This document shows positions 8,729 to 17,391 of a stretch of 64,000 bases of DNA, piece by piece. Every line of letters starts with the position of its first letter. Positions within the stretch are counted from its first letter, which is position 1. Position numbers and translations under genes: made by a program. Origin of the DNA: Imperialibacter sp040222815 (GTDB lineage Bacteria; Bacteroidota; Bacteroidia; Cytophagales; Cyclobacteriaceae); assembly GCF_040222815.1 (NCBI RefSeq), contig NZ_JAVKCH010000053.1, positions 124,001-188,000 on the forward strand. The letters run 5' to 3'. Under the pieces are notes generated by a model that had not been told where the DNA came from, searched no databases, and worked only from the letters and a program-made list of their open reading frames with translations.

Positions 8729-9126
8729 GCGCTGTGCAAGAGCGAAGGTTTGGCATGCTGGTGAAGCATTTGCGGTTTGTGACCATTTTGGGAATCACAT
8801 TGCTTTTCTTTTTGTATAAAGGCATCTCTTATGCTGCGATTGGAAGCTATGTTCCGGTCGTTTTTATTATGGCAATCCTGGCACTATTTATCGCTGGGTT
8901 CTACAAATCGGAGAAAGCATTTATACGTGTGCTAAGTTTCTGGGCTATATTAGTCGTTCTATGGTCTTTTGTAAGGTTGTTACTAGGCATTGTCAATCAA
9001 TTTGTGAAACCTATACCCGAGGGGCATGTTCACGGTCAGCTCGGAATGGCGGGTTCGTTGCTCAGTTTGGCCTTCTTATTTGCAGGAGTTTATTTATTGC
9101 GGAACAGAAAAAAGGTATTTGGCTAG
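8725..9126 (+). CDS. Small four-helix membrane protein
   Basis: The 133-residue protein has a short basic N-terminus and four hydrophobic segments (about residues 17-32, 37-57, 65-88 and 105-127), with a conserved-looking loop PIPEGHVHGQLGM between helices three and four. It has no signal peptide or catalytic motif. The start overlaps the peptidase stop by four bases, so it is translated as part of the methyltransferase-peptidase unit and probably works in the same membrane process. Function unknown. Confidence 0.65.
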   Translation: MSAVQERRFGMLVKHLRFVTILGITLLFFLYKGISYAAIGSYVPVVFIMAILALFIAGFYKSEKAFIRVLSFWAILVVLWSFVRLLLGIVNQFVKPIPEGHVHGQLGMAGSLLSLAFLFAGVYLLRNRKKVFG

Positions 9127-9352
9127 TCAATCGAGCTTGTCTGCTTCCGGTTTAGTTGATCACTACAATTTTCCGCCTGCCAGATATATCAGATTTGTGT
9201 AGCTATGCCCGGTTATAAAGGGTATATTGCAGATACCGTCCCAAATTATTTTCGTTCTTACCAGCAGTTTTCCTTTTATCTTATTTCATTTCGTTGCTCT
9301 TCATTGGATCACTCATTCTAGCGAAGGTCACTTAAACACCAATAAAAGCTAC

Positions 9353-10471
9353 ATGAGCCAATCCATTAAATTTGTGTCGAAGGAGTACGACTTTTTCACT
9401 ACTCTCAATCACCGAGTCAACCAGTACTTCAAAACGAAAAACATTAGCCGCAATGCCAACACGGCCATGGTCTTCAAGACTATTGCCATGTTTACGCTGT
9501 ATTTCGGCCCCTACGCAGTCATTGTTGCAGGTTCTTTCTCAAGCCTTTATGTGTTTTATGCACTGAGTGCCGTTATGGGGTTTGGCCTTGCGGGCATTGG
9601 CATGTCAGTGATGCACGACGCCAACCATAGCGCCTATTCAAAGAAGAAATGGGTAAACACGCTGCTCGGCTATTCTCTGAACATGGTGGGCGGCAATGCA
9701 TTCAACTGGAAGGTGCAACACAATGTACTGCACCATACATTCACCAACGTCGATGGAACCGATGAAGACATTGAACCACGTGGTGTACTTCGCTTTTGTC
9801 CCCACACCGACTGGAAGCCCTTCCACAAATTTCAGTTTATATATGCGTGGTTTTTCTACGGCCTTCTGTCGTTTATCTGGATTGTGTTCAAAGACTTTGA
9901 GCGCCTGACCAGGTACAAAAGAGCCGGCCAGATCAAAAAACAAAAGACGACAGAGCTGAAGGAGTGGTCAGTATTGATATTTACCAAAATCGTATACTAC
10001 ACTTATATTATTGCAATACCCATGCTGGTGCTGCCATTTGCCTGGTGGCATGTGTTGATAGGCTTCTTTGTGATGCACTACATAGCTGGCTTTATTCTGG
10101 CAGTAGTTTTCCAGCTGGCGCATGTGGTGGAGGGCACCGAATATCCTGTGCCTGACGAAACCGGCAATATCTACAATACCTGGGCAGTGCATCAACTCCA
10201 CACCACCGCAAATTTTGCTCAGCACAACAAGTTGCTCTCCTGGTATGTAGGGGGGTTGAACTACCAGGTGGAGCATCATCTTTTTTCCAATATATGCCAC
10301 GTACACTATGACAAGCTATCCGAGATTGTCAAAGAAACGTCGGAGGAATTCGGGTATCCATATAAGTCAAAACGAAGGCTTCGGGACGCAGTGGCGAGCC
10401 ATTTCAAAGTGCTGAAAGCGCTTGGCAAAAAGGATGCATCGCCAGTGCTTGAGGCTGTGTTTGTGCCTTAA
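9353..10471 (+). CDS. Membrane fatty acid desaturase (acyl-CoA/acyl-lipid type)
   Basis: The 372-residue protein shows the three histidine boxes of diiron membrane desaturases: HDANH with a following S/Y helix (box 1), HNVLHH (HxxxHH, box 2) and QVEHH (QxxHH, box 3), separated by four long hydrophobic segments. The Q in box 3 is typical of front-end delta-5/delta-6-like and linoleoyl-CoA desaturase-type members. It would introduce a cis double bond into membrane acyl chains, drawing electrons from a ferredoxin or cytochrome. I take ATG 9353 (MSQSIKFV) as the start, since the longer frame adds an unrelated hydrophobic stretch. It converges with the phosphorylase gene. Confidence 0.9.
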   Translation: MSQSIKFVSKEYDFFTTLNHRVNQYFKTKNISRNANTAMVFKTIAMFTLYFGPYAVIVAGSFSSLYVFYALSAVMGFGLAGIGMSVMHDANHSAYSKKKWVNTLLGYSLNMVGGNAFNWKVQHNVLHHTFTNVDGTDEDIEPRGVLRFCPHTDWKPFHKFQFIYAWFFYGLLSFIWIVFKDFERLTRYKRAGQIKKQKTTELKEWSVLIFTKIVYYTYIIAIPMLVLPFAWWHVLIGFFVMHYIAGFILAVVFQLAHVVEGTEYPVPDETGNIYNTWAVHQLHTTANFAQHNKLLSWYVGGLNYQVEHHLFSNICHVHYDKLSEIVKETSEEFGYPYKSKRRLRDAVASHFKVLKALGKKDASPVLEAVFVP

Positions 10472-10496
10472 AGGTTTTTAAGACTCAACAGTAAAA

Positions 10497-10529
10497 ATAG
10501 AGGCAGTTGATCCAATCAACTGCCTCTAT
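10497..10529. terminator. Bidirectional intrinsic terminator between convergent genes
   Basis: A perfect 15-bp stem (10497-10511 with 10515-10529) has a three-base loop. On the minus strand it is followed by TTTT and ends the phosphorylase transcript; on the plus strand a weaker T-rich tail follows the desaturase gene. Confidence 0.8.
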
Positions 10530-10533
10530 TGCT

Positions 10534-12189
10534 TTAAGAATAAAGCTTTTCGTAGTACTCGTCCGCCATTCTGTGGCTGCTGAAATACGGCACCACATCC
10601 CTCATACTGCTTTTCATCACTTCCAGCCACTTGTCTGGTTTGTCGTAGTAAGTAGGAAGAATCTCCTTTTCAAGGATCTTGTACATCCCCTCAAAGTCCT
10701 CCTGATCCAGCTTTGGATGGTCGTTGAAGTCGGTGCCATCAGGAATCAGGTAGCTGTTTACACCATGCTTGCCATACTCAGGAATCCAGCCATCCTGAAT
10801 CGATAAATTCACACTGCCATTCATGCTGGCTGTCATGCCGCTGGTGCCTGAAGCTTCTCTGGGCTTTCTGGGGGTGTTCAACCAAATGTCGCTGCCGTTT
10901 TTCAGTGACCGGCTCAGTGCCAATTCATACCCTGTCAGCACGGTGCAGTTGGCAAACTCTTTGGACACCCTCACGAGGTGGTTAAAGATGTCGATGGCGC
11001 CGTAGTCTTTGGGGTAGGGCTTGCCTGCCCAAATTATCTGAACAGGCCTTTTTGTATTGGTTACCAGCTTGCGGAACCTGTCGAAGTCTTTGAGCAGCAG
11101 ATCCGGCCTTTTGTAGGCGGCAAACCTTCTCGCCCAAACGATGGTGAGCACGTCTGGGTCAAACAGCTTGCCCGACTGATCGGCCACAATTTTGAAGAGC
11201 TCGCTTTTCATCTCCTTCTTTCTGGCTATCAAAGCCTTGTCATTATTTTTCTCCAGGGCGGCGTTCAGCTCTTTATCGGCCCAGTAGCTCACGTTTTGTG
11301 AGTTGGTAATAGGGATGATTTCGCACGTATCATTAAAAGTGCCCCACATTTCTTTCGACACCTTGGCGTGGATTTTTGACACCGCATTGGCTTTTTTGGC
11401 CAGCCGCAATGCAGCCACCGTGTAGCTCACTTTGCCGGATTTGTCTGTGATCCAGTCCACTTCTTCCTGCTTCCAGCCTTTTGGGAAAAAGCCAATTTTA
11501 TTGAGCAACTCAAGAGAATGCTCTTCGTTTCCTGCCTTTTCCGGTGTGTGGGTGGTGAAAACGCATTGGGTCTTCAGCTTCTTCTTGTCGGCGGCTGCCT
11601 GCGCATACATGTGAGTGAAGGCCGGCAGTCCGTGGCCCTCATTTAGATGGTAAATATCGGCACCGCCCAGCGCCTCAATCACCTTGTAGCCACCCACGCC
11701 GAGCACCATGCTTTGGGCTACTCTGGTGAGCTCATTGTCCTCATAAAGCCTGTGGGTAATCGTGCGGGACAGGTAGTCGTTCTCAGGAATATCTGTGCTT
11801 AGCAGATAGATAGGTGCACTGCCAAAGGTGTCGGCCTTGAGGCAATATGCCTTGGCCTTTACGCTGCCATTATCGAAAATGGGAACGTCGACGATGATGC
11901 CCGTATCTTCCAGAAAACTGTAGTTTTTCTCTGTCCAAACAGCGCCCAGCGACTGATCCATGTTGCGGGTTTGGTCGTAGTAGCCATACTGCCACAGTAT
12001 GCCGACGCCTACCAGGTTTTGTTTTAGCTCAAAAGCACTGCGCATGTGCGAGCCTGCCAGAAACCCAAGACCACCGGAGTATATTTTCAGTGCCTGGTCA
12101 ATGGCAAATTCCATGCTAAAGTAGGCTACCTTCTTCTTGTATTTAGCATCGTATTTATAGGGGTGAAACCATTTACTGTATTGACTCAT
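10534..12189 (-). CDS. glgP: Short alpha-glucan phosphorylase (GT35) homologue lacking the PLP lysine
   Basis: The 551-residue protein belongs to the short alpha-glucan phosphorylase group. Visible motifs are HLNEGHGLPAF (catalytic-loop histidine, about residues 180-190), TTHTPEKAGN, RRFAAYKRPDLL (phosphate-binding Arg/Lys), IWAGKPYP and the cofactor region EASGTSGM. In phosphorylases the residue after GxM is the lysine that holds pyridoxal phosphate; here codon 10831-10833 encodes Thr453. The rest of the fold looks intact and there is no frameshift. The protein may be a non-PLP glycosyltransferase or a glucan-binding or regulatory homologue rather than a phosphorylase. It stands alone between a -7-type promoter and a strong terminator. 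The family is sure, phosphorolytic activity doubtful. Confidence 0.87.
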   Translation of the reverse strand: MSQYSKWFHPYKYDAKYKKKVAYFSMEFAIDQALKIYSGGLGFLAGSHMRSAFELKQNLVGVGILWQYGYYDQTRNMDQSLGAVWTEKNYSFLEDTGIIVDVPIFDNGSVKAKAYCLKADTFGSAPIYLLSTDIPENDYLSRTITHRLYEDNELTRVAQSMVLGVGGYKVIEALGGADIYHLNEGHGLPAFTHMYAQAAADKKKLKTQCVFTTHTPEKAGNEEHSLELLNKIGFFPKGWKQEEVDWITDKSGKVSYTVAALRLAKKANAVSKIHAKVSKEMWGTFNDTCEIIPITNSQNVSYWADKELNAALEKNNDKALIARKKEMKSELFKIVADQSGKLFDPDVLTIVWARRFAAYKRPDLLLKDFDRFRKLVTNTKRPVQIIWAGKPYPKDYGAIDIFNHLVRVSKEFANCTVLTGYELALSRSLKNGSDIWLNTPRKPREASGTSGMTASMNGSVNLSIQDGWIPEYGKHGVNSYLIPDGTDFNDHPKLDQEDFEGMYKILEKEILPTYYDKPDKWLEVMKSSMRDVVPYFSSHRMADEYYEKLYS

Positions 12190-12229
12190 AGTTGATTGTG
12201 CTTGTTTTGATGAGCGAAAATAGGCAAAA

Positions 12230-12237
12230 CAAATTTA
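12230..12237 (-). promoter_or_regulatory. Putative -7 element of the phosphorylase homologue
   Basis: On the minus strand this reads TAAATTTG, an exact match to the Bacteroidota -7 consensus TAnnTTTG, about 40 bases upstream of the start codon at 12189. I do not see a well-spaced -33 TTG. Confidence 0.4.
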
Positions 12238-12321
12238 GGACAGCAACAATGAAACAGTCGATTTCCCTGAACAGGTTTGCGGTAAGCATAAAGAAGCAAT
12301 TGAGGGCTGTTTGCTCCTGAC

Positions 12322-12948
12322 TTAGTGGTGTTTCATGCTCATGTTGAGCATGCAGCCAATAGGCTCCGTTTTGTTTGGGTTGATGGCTTTGCCTGCAAAA
12401 GCAGCAGCAATGGCATCATCGAGGTAGTGCTCGGTTATTACATTTCGGTATTTGCCCAACTCATAAAACCAATTGTCTATTTTGCCTCTGTAGAGCAGGT
12501 CGCCCGTTTGATTAAAAAGAAAAACTTCAGGAGTCACTTTGGCTTTCAGAATGTGGGTGACCACCTGGTGGCTGTCGAGCAGAATAGGGAAGTCGAATTT
12601 GTATTTGGCAGCAAAGGCACCGGCGGTTTCTTTGGTTTCTCCTTCGCTGGGAGCAATGCCCACCACGCTGAGCCCATCTACTTGCGCCAGCTCCCTGAAC
12701 TTGCCTGTGTACTGCTGGCAGATGGGGCAATCGTGCGCCATAAGGATCAAAAGTGTGAGCTTCTGGTGCTCAAATGATGAAAGAGAATAGGGCTGGCCGT
12801 CGTAGTTTTCTAACTCAATTTTCCTGAGCGACTCACTGAAGTTACCAAGGTCGGTGGGAATACTTTGCGCCAGCACACCAATGCTCAGTAGCTGACTAGT
12901 AATCAGGCCAATGAGGGTTAAGAAGCTTACGTGCCACCGACTGTTCAT
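12322..12948 (-). CDS. Secreted thioredoxin-fold protein of the AhpC/TSA-redoxin group
   Basis: The 208-residue protein has a signal peptide (cleavage after about residue 28, VLAQ) and a redoxin domain. NYDGQPYSLSSF is the typical opening, HDCPICQQY (about 73-81) supplies a CxxC redox pair, and the strand-helix pattern VVGIAPSEGE...FPILLD follows. A further cysteine sits near the end (IGCML). The layout resembles AhpC/TSA-domain periplasmic thiol proteins rather than true peroxiredoxins, which lack the second nearby cysteine. It probably reduces or isomerises thiols in the periplasm. It is monocistronic on the minus strand, with a near-match -7 element (TAACTTTA) just upstream. Confidence 0.8.
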   Translation of the reverse strand: MNSRWHVSFLTLIGLITSQLLSIGVLAQSIPTDLGNFSESLRKIELENYDGQPYSLSSFEHQKLTLLILMAHDCPICQQYTGKFRELAQVDGLSVVGIAPSEGETKETAGAFAAKYKFDFPILLDSHQVVTHILKAKVTPEVFLFNQTGDLLYRGKIDNWFYELGKYRNVITEHYLDDAIAAAFAGKAINPNKTEPIGCMLNMSMKHH

Positions 12949-13082
12949 ACCTTAAAGTTAGGGCTTAATACCCTTGATAGAAAAAATATGACAAAGCTTT
13001 CCATTATCTTTCCAAATCATCGGCAATCCTTCTACTTTGGATTCCGTTTAGAGATTAACAAAAAGAAGAAGACAGTCATTTC

Positions 13083-15068
13083 ATGAATTTTCTATTTCCT
13101 CAATTCCTTTGGGCTCTTCTTGCACTTTCTATTCCGATCCTCATTCACCTGTTTAATTTTCGCAGGGCGAAAAAAATATATTTCTCCAATGTGAACATGC
13201 TCAAGCATGTGAAGCAGACGAGCAGCTCCAAACTGAAATTGAAGCATTGGCTGGTGTTGTTTTCGAGACTTGCGACCGTCTTTTTTCTGGTCATGGCTTT
13301 TGCCCAGCCTTTCATGCCTTCCAACGACGGCAAGCAGCTGAGCGGCGACGTGGTGCTGTACCTCGACAACTCGCAGAGCATGAGCAACCTGACCGGCACT
13401 GAAGCTCCCGGGCTGGACGTAAGCATTGGCATGATCAGTGAAGTGCTCAAGGCTTACCCAAGAGAAACTCGCTTTCAGCTTATTACCAACGATTTTGCGC
13501 CGTTTTCTAATCATGCGAAAAGCAAGGTGGATGTCGAAGAATTGCTTACCGAGCTGAGCTACTCATCCATCGTAAGATCGCCCGATGAGATCGTTGGCCG
13601 GATGGAGCTGGGCGCCACGGAAAAAGACATTTACTGGATCAGCGACTTTGCCTACAGCCCTGAGCAGCCGGTATCGGATGGCGACTCCGTCAATAATTTT
13701 AAGTTGGTGCCCATCGCCTTTCCTGTTTCCGCCAATATCTTTATCGACACGGTATACCTTGAAAGCCCTTTCCTGATCGAGGGTCAAACCAATACCCTTT
13801 TTGTTTCGCTACGCAATACGGGCGAAGAAATAAAAACCGATATGCCGGTGAAGTTTTTTGTCAACGATATTCAGGTGGGGGCGCTCACCACCGACCTGGT
13901 ACCCAACGGGCAAACGACCCTTTCATTTGAACTCAACATGGCGCTGGAAGATTTCAATCGGTGCCATCTCAGTATCGACGACTTCCCTATTCTTTTCGAC
14001 AATGAGTTTTACCTGACGCTGAATCAGTCGCCCAGGGTGCGCATCATGGAGATTCGGGGCAGGACAGCCTCTTCTGCCATTGGCCGGGTGTTTGCCAACG
14101 AGCTTTTGTTCGATTTGCAGTCCTTCGATGCTGGCAATATTGACTACGGAAGCTTTGAAGATGCTGAGCTGCTGGTAATCAATGAGGTTGATCAATTGAA
14201 TAGCGGGCTGGAAGCCTTTATCAAGAGCTCTCTCGACAATGGACGGACGGTTTTAATTATTCCATCATCCCAAAGTTTTGATGGCGGGTGGACAAATATT
14301 TACAGTGCCCTCAGGCAAAGTGTGCAGACCAATCTGCAGGAAATTGCTCAACCCGATCTCAATAACCCATTCTTTAAGAACATTTTTGAGGCCTCTGCTG
14401 ACAAAATGGAAATGCCTGCCGCTGCCATGCAAATGAGCTGGGGCAACAATGGCGATCATTTGCTGAAATACAGGTCAGGCACCCCCTATCTGACGAGAAC
14501 AAATGCCTCGTCTGGCGTTTTGTACCTGCTGGCCTCCTCTCTTGTACCCACCAGCAGTACGTTTTCCAACAACGCCCTATTTGTTCCTATTATGTACAAA
14601 ATGGCTATCGGTGCCCGAAGCACAAAGGGCCGCCTTTACTATACACTTGATGAAATACTGCTCACCGTCAATGGGTCGGAAGTAACTGATAGCGATCTGT
14701 ACAAGCTCAGTGGCAATGGGCAGGAAATTGTGCCCGGTCAGCAGTCGGTGGGGGCCAATGTAAGGCTGGAACTGCCCAGGTTTATGATGCAGGCTGGCTA
14801 CTACGACGTGAAGTTCAGGGACGAACTGGTAGATGCGCTGGCGTTCAATCTGGAGAAAGGAGAATCGCAACTCAAACCTTTGTCGGAAGAGTCGGTGCTG
14901 GAGTTGTTCAACACGGTGGAGAAAAAAGAAATTATCAATGTGCTCTCACCGGAAGATCTCGAAAAGAATTTGAACGAACGCTTCAATGGAAAGGAATTGT
15001 GGAAATATGCCTTAATTTTGGCGTTAGCATTTTTACTTATTGAGGTCTTATTACTTCGTTTCCTATGA
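13083..15068 (+). CDS. BatA-domain membrane protein with VWA-like region
   Basis: The 661-residue protein begins with the BatA N-terminal region: a membrane helix (FLFPQFLWALLALSIPILIHLFNFRR, given here in part as residues 2-27), a basic loop and a second helix at about 58-76. A MIDAS-like DNSQS motif (DxSxS, about residue 99) starts a von Willebrand A-like domain. Long beta-rich stretches follow, with a last membrane helix at the extreme C-terminus (about 640-659). Such proteins sit in the inner membrane with a large periplasmic body and are common in Cytophagales; Bat proteins are linked to stress tolerance, but this long form is uncharacterised. Its stop overlaps the next start by four bases, opening a six-gene operon. 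Confidence 0.85.
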   Translation: MNFLFPQFLWALLALSIPILIHLFNFRRAKKIYFSNVNMLKHVKQTSSSKLKLKHWLVLFSRLATVFFLVMAFAQPFMPSNDGKQLSGDVVLYLDNSQSMSNLTGTEAPGLDVSIGMISEVLKAYPRETRFQLITNDFAPFSNHAKSKVDVEELLTELSYSSIVRSPDEIVGRMELGATEKDIYWISDFAYSPEQPVSDGDSVNNFKLVPIAFPVSANIFIDTVYLESPFLIEGQTNTLFVSLRNTGEEIKTDMPVKFFVNDIQVGALTTDLVPNGQTTLSFELNMALEDFNRCHLSIDDFPILFDNEFYLTLNQSPRVRIMEIRGRTASSAIGRVFANELLFDLQSFDAGNIDYGSFEDAELLVINEVDQLNSGLEAFIKSSLDNGRTVLIIPSSQSFDGGWTNIYSALRQSVQTNLQEIAQPDLNNPFFKNIFEASADKMEMPAAAMQMSWGNNGDHLLKYRSGTPYLTRTNASSGVLYLLASSLVPTSSTFSNNALFVPIMYKMAIGARSTKGRLYYTLDEILLTVNGSEVTDSDLYKLSGNGQEIVPGQQSVGANVRLELPRFMMQAGYYDVKFRDELVDALAFNLEKGESQLKPLSEESVLELFNTVEKKEIINVLSPEDLEKNLNERFNGKELWKYALILALAFLLIEVLLLRFL

Positions 15069-16339
15069 GTAGCCTATACCTGAAAGGTGTAAAACTGATC
15101 AACCCCTCCTCGGAATTCCATCTGAAAAAAGTCCACCTTTCCGTAAAAAATGGGAAAATCGACTATCTGGGCTTGAAGGAAACTGCCAGCAGCGCAAAAG
15201 TCATTGAAGGCAAAGACTTGATCGTAACGCCAGGCTGGTTCGATCTGCGGGCTAATTTTTGCGACCCGGGTATGGAGCACAAAGAAGACCTGACTTCCGG
15301 ATTGAAAGCCGCTGCGGCCGGAGGCTTTACTGACGTGTGCCTGCTGCCAGATACCCACCCCACCATACAAACGAAGAACGATATCGAATACCTGAAGTCG
15401 AAAGGGCGGGGCAAAGTAACAACGGTGCATCCAATGGCAGCGGTTACGCTTGGGCGCAAAGGGGAGGAGCTGAGTGAAATGATAGACCTGCACTATGCAG
15501 GTGCCGCAGCTTTTACCGATGGACACGACCCAATCTGGAACACGGATATTCTGCTGAAAACACTGCAATATCTTCAGCCACTTCATGGTGTGTTGATGAA
15601 CAGGGCAGAAGACAAGTGGCTGGCAAAATTTGGTGTGATGCATGAAGGTGTGCAAAGCACAAGACTGGGCATGAGAGGAGTGCCTGTAGCTGGTGAAACC
15701 ATCATGGTGGAGCGTGACTTGAGAATATTGGAATACGCCGGCGGGAAGATCCATTTTTCGCAGGTGTCATCCGCCGAGGCTGTGGATATGATAAAAAAGG
15801 CTAAAAAGCGTGGCCTGGCAGTGACTTGCGATGTGTCGGCACACCACCTTTGTTTCAACGACACCTACCTGAGCACTTTCGATACCAACTATAAAGTATC
15901 ACCTCCCTTCCGCACCGAAAAGGACAGGAAGGCACTGATCGCCGGAGTGAAGGAAGGCACCATCGACGCCATTGTGTCGGCGCATGAGCCGCAAGACGAG
16001 GAGAGCAAAAAGCTGGAATTTGACCTGGCAGAATTTGGCATCACCGGGCTTCAAACCCTCTGGCCAGTGCTCAACCAACTGGACATTAAAGGCGAGCTTT
16101 CGCTGGAGCAGTCGCTGCCCGCTGTCTTCGCCGGGCCACGAAAGGTGCTTGGCCTGGAACCGGTTGCATTGGAGGTTGGCGCTGATGCCTGCCTGACAGT
16201 CGTCGATACATCCGCCAAGTGGACGTTCGATAAGAAAACCAACCTCAGCAAATCGATCAACAATCCCTTTTTTGGCAAAGAGCTGACCGGTATGGTGGCA
16301 GCAGTTTCCAATAATGGTCTTGTTCAAACCACCAACTAA
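15065..16339 (+). CDS. Dihydroorotase homologue without metal ligands (pseudo-DHOase)
   Basis: The 424-residue protein aligns throughout with class I dihydroorotases (PyrC): TPGWFDLRANFCDPGMEHKED at the start of the barrel and GITGLQTLWP near the end. The zinc-binding HxHxR reads R62-x-N64-x-C66, the HxxHVS segment reads HFSQVSS, and the catalytic aspartate of DHAPH is alanine (A306 in SAHEPQ). It cannot bind the dinuclear zinc centre in the usual way. Inactive DHOase homologues elsewhere act as structural partners of aspartate transcarbamoylase, but this copy is translationally coupled to a BatA-domain gene and followed by DUF4199 and glycosyltransferase genes, so its role may lie in the envelope. 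The reading frame is intact and under evident constraint. Confidence 0.85.
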   Translation: MSSLYLKGVKLINPSSEFHLKKVHLSVKNGKIDYLGLKETASSAKVIEGKDLIVTPGWFDLRANFCDPGMEHKEDLTSGLKAAAAGGFTDVCLLPDTHPTIQTKNDIEYLKSKGRGKVTTVHPMAAVTLGRKGEELSEMIDLHYAGAAAFTDGHDPIWNTDILLKTLQYLQPLHGVLMNRAEDKWLAKFGVMHEGVQSTRLGMRGVPVAGETIMVERDLRILEYAGGKIHFSQVSSAEAVDMIKKAKKRGLAVTCDVSAHHLCFNDTYLSTFDTNYKVSPPFRTEKDRKALIAGVKEGTIDAIVSAHEPQDEESKKLEFDLAEFGITGLQTLWPVLNQLDIKGELSLEQSLPAVFAGPRKVLGLEPVALEVGADACLTVVDTSAKWTFDKKTNLSKSINNPFFGKELTGMVAAVSNNGLVQTTN

Positions 16340-16345
16340 GAAGGC

Positions 16346-16867
16346 ATGAAGAATCCTTTGATCAAAGTGCCCCTTAAGTATGGGACAATCGGCGCTTTTG
16401 TCATGATTGTTCTTTTCATCGTGATCTACCTGTTGGGCGATAATCCCCTGTTTGCCGAAAATGTGATTGACAAAGTGTTGCTGGCACTGTTTTTATTTTC
16501 GGCCATCAGAGAATTTCGTGATGTTCACAATGGAAAAATCATGTTTTTCTGGGAAGGGATGACCGTCGGATTCTTTTGCTATATTGTGATTGCAAGTATC
16601 GTGGGGCTTTTTACCTGGATGTTTTTGGAGTACTACGATTGTAATCTTTTAGCAGACTTTGTCACTAATGCTTTAAAGAGTGCTGATAGTGAAAAGGCTG
16701 AGACTATTAAAGATGTTGGGCAGGAGAGCTATGATGAAATGATTCGGAGTATAGGTGCTACCACCACTATCAAAATCTCCTTCGAAGCTTTTCTGCAAAA
16801 AACGGTTTTTGGTCTGCTTTTTACCATTATCCTCTCTATGATTCTCAGAACAAAACCTAAAAACTAA
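16346..16867 (+). CDS. DUF4199 membrane protein, first of a tandem pair
   Basis: The 173-residue protein has four membrane helices (about residues 13-32, 40-56, 66-92 and 148-168) and a soluble, acidic loop between the third and fourth helix. This is the typical layout of DUF4199 proteins, which are almost restricted to Bacteroidota and have no known function. It starts six bases after the dihydroorotase-homologue stop and is five bases ahead of a second DUF4199 gene. The tandem arrangement and the matching topology point to duplication and perhaps a heteromeric complex. Confidence 0.8.
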   Translation: MKNPLIKVPLKYGTIGAFVMIVLFIVIYLLGDNPLFAENVIDKVLLALFLFSAIREFRDVHNGKIMFFWEGMTVGFFCYIVIASIVGLFTWMFLEYYDCNLLADFVTNALKSADSEKAETIKDVGQESYDEMIRSIGATTTIKISFEAFLQKTVFGLLFTIILSMILRTKPKN

Positions 16868-16872
16868 AAACC

Positions 16873-17391
16873 ATGGAACAACAAGTAACAACTAGAGGAG
16901 TAGGTCTGCAATACGGAGTTATTGCTGGTGTGGTGATGATTATTTATGGCCTTGTCCTTCAATTGACCGGGCTGGTATTTGAATCATGGGCGTCATGGAT
17001 CAATTACATTTTTTTAGCAGTTATCATCTTTCTAGCTCATAAAAAATTTAAAGAAGACGGAGACGGATTCCTTTCATTTGGCCAGGGCCTGGGAGTCGGG
17101 TTTTGGATATCACTGGTTGGTGGGGTAATTAGCTCCGTTTTCAGTTTCATATACATAACCTTTGTTGACCCATCATTTATAGAAACCATGATGGAAAAGG
17201 CGAGATACGACATGGAAGAGCAAGGCATGGCAGATGCGCAGATTGATCAGGCGATGGCAATGACGGAGAATTTTTTGAATCCGGGAATGATGTTTGTCTT
17301 TGGCATAGTGGGCGTTTTGTTTTTCGGCTTTATATTGAGCCTGATTGTGTCTGCCATAACAAAAAAGACCGATCCGCAACTTGAAGTTTAA
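16873..17391 (+). CDS. DUF4199 membrane protein, second of a tandem pair
   Basis: The 172-residue protein repeats the topology of its neighbour: a GVGLQYGVIAGVVMIIYGL first helix, a second helix ending in AHKKFKEDGDG, a third helix with GQGLGVGFWISLVGG and a last helix near residues 140-160. The acidic, methionine-rich loop (about 105-135) carries several M residues. Its stop and the next start overlap by one base (TAATG), so translation of the following glycosyltransferase is coupled to it. DUF4199 genes often precede family-2 glycosyltransferases in this phylum; function unknown. Confidence 0.8.
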   Translation: MEQQVTTRGVGLQYGVIAGVVMIIYGLVLQLTGLVFESWASWINYIFLAVIIFLAHKKFKEDGDGFLSFGQGLGVGFWISLVGGVISSVFSFIYITFVDPSFIETMMEKARYDMEEQGMADAQIDQAMAMTENFLNPGMMFVFGIVGVLFFGFILSLIVSAITKKTDPQLEV

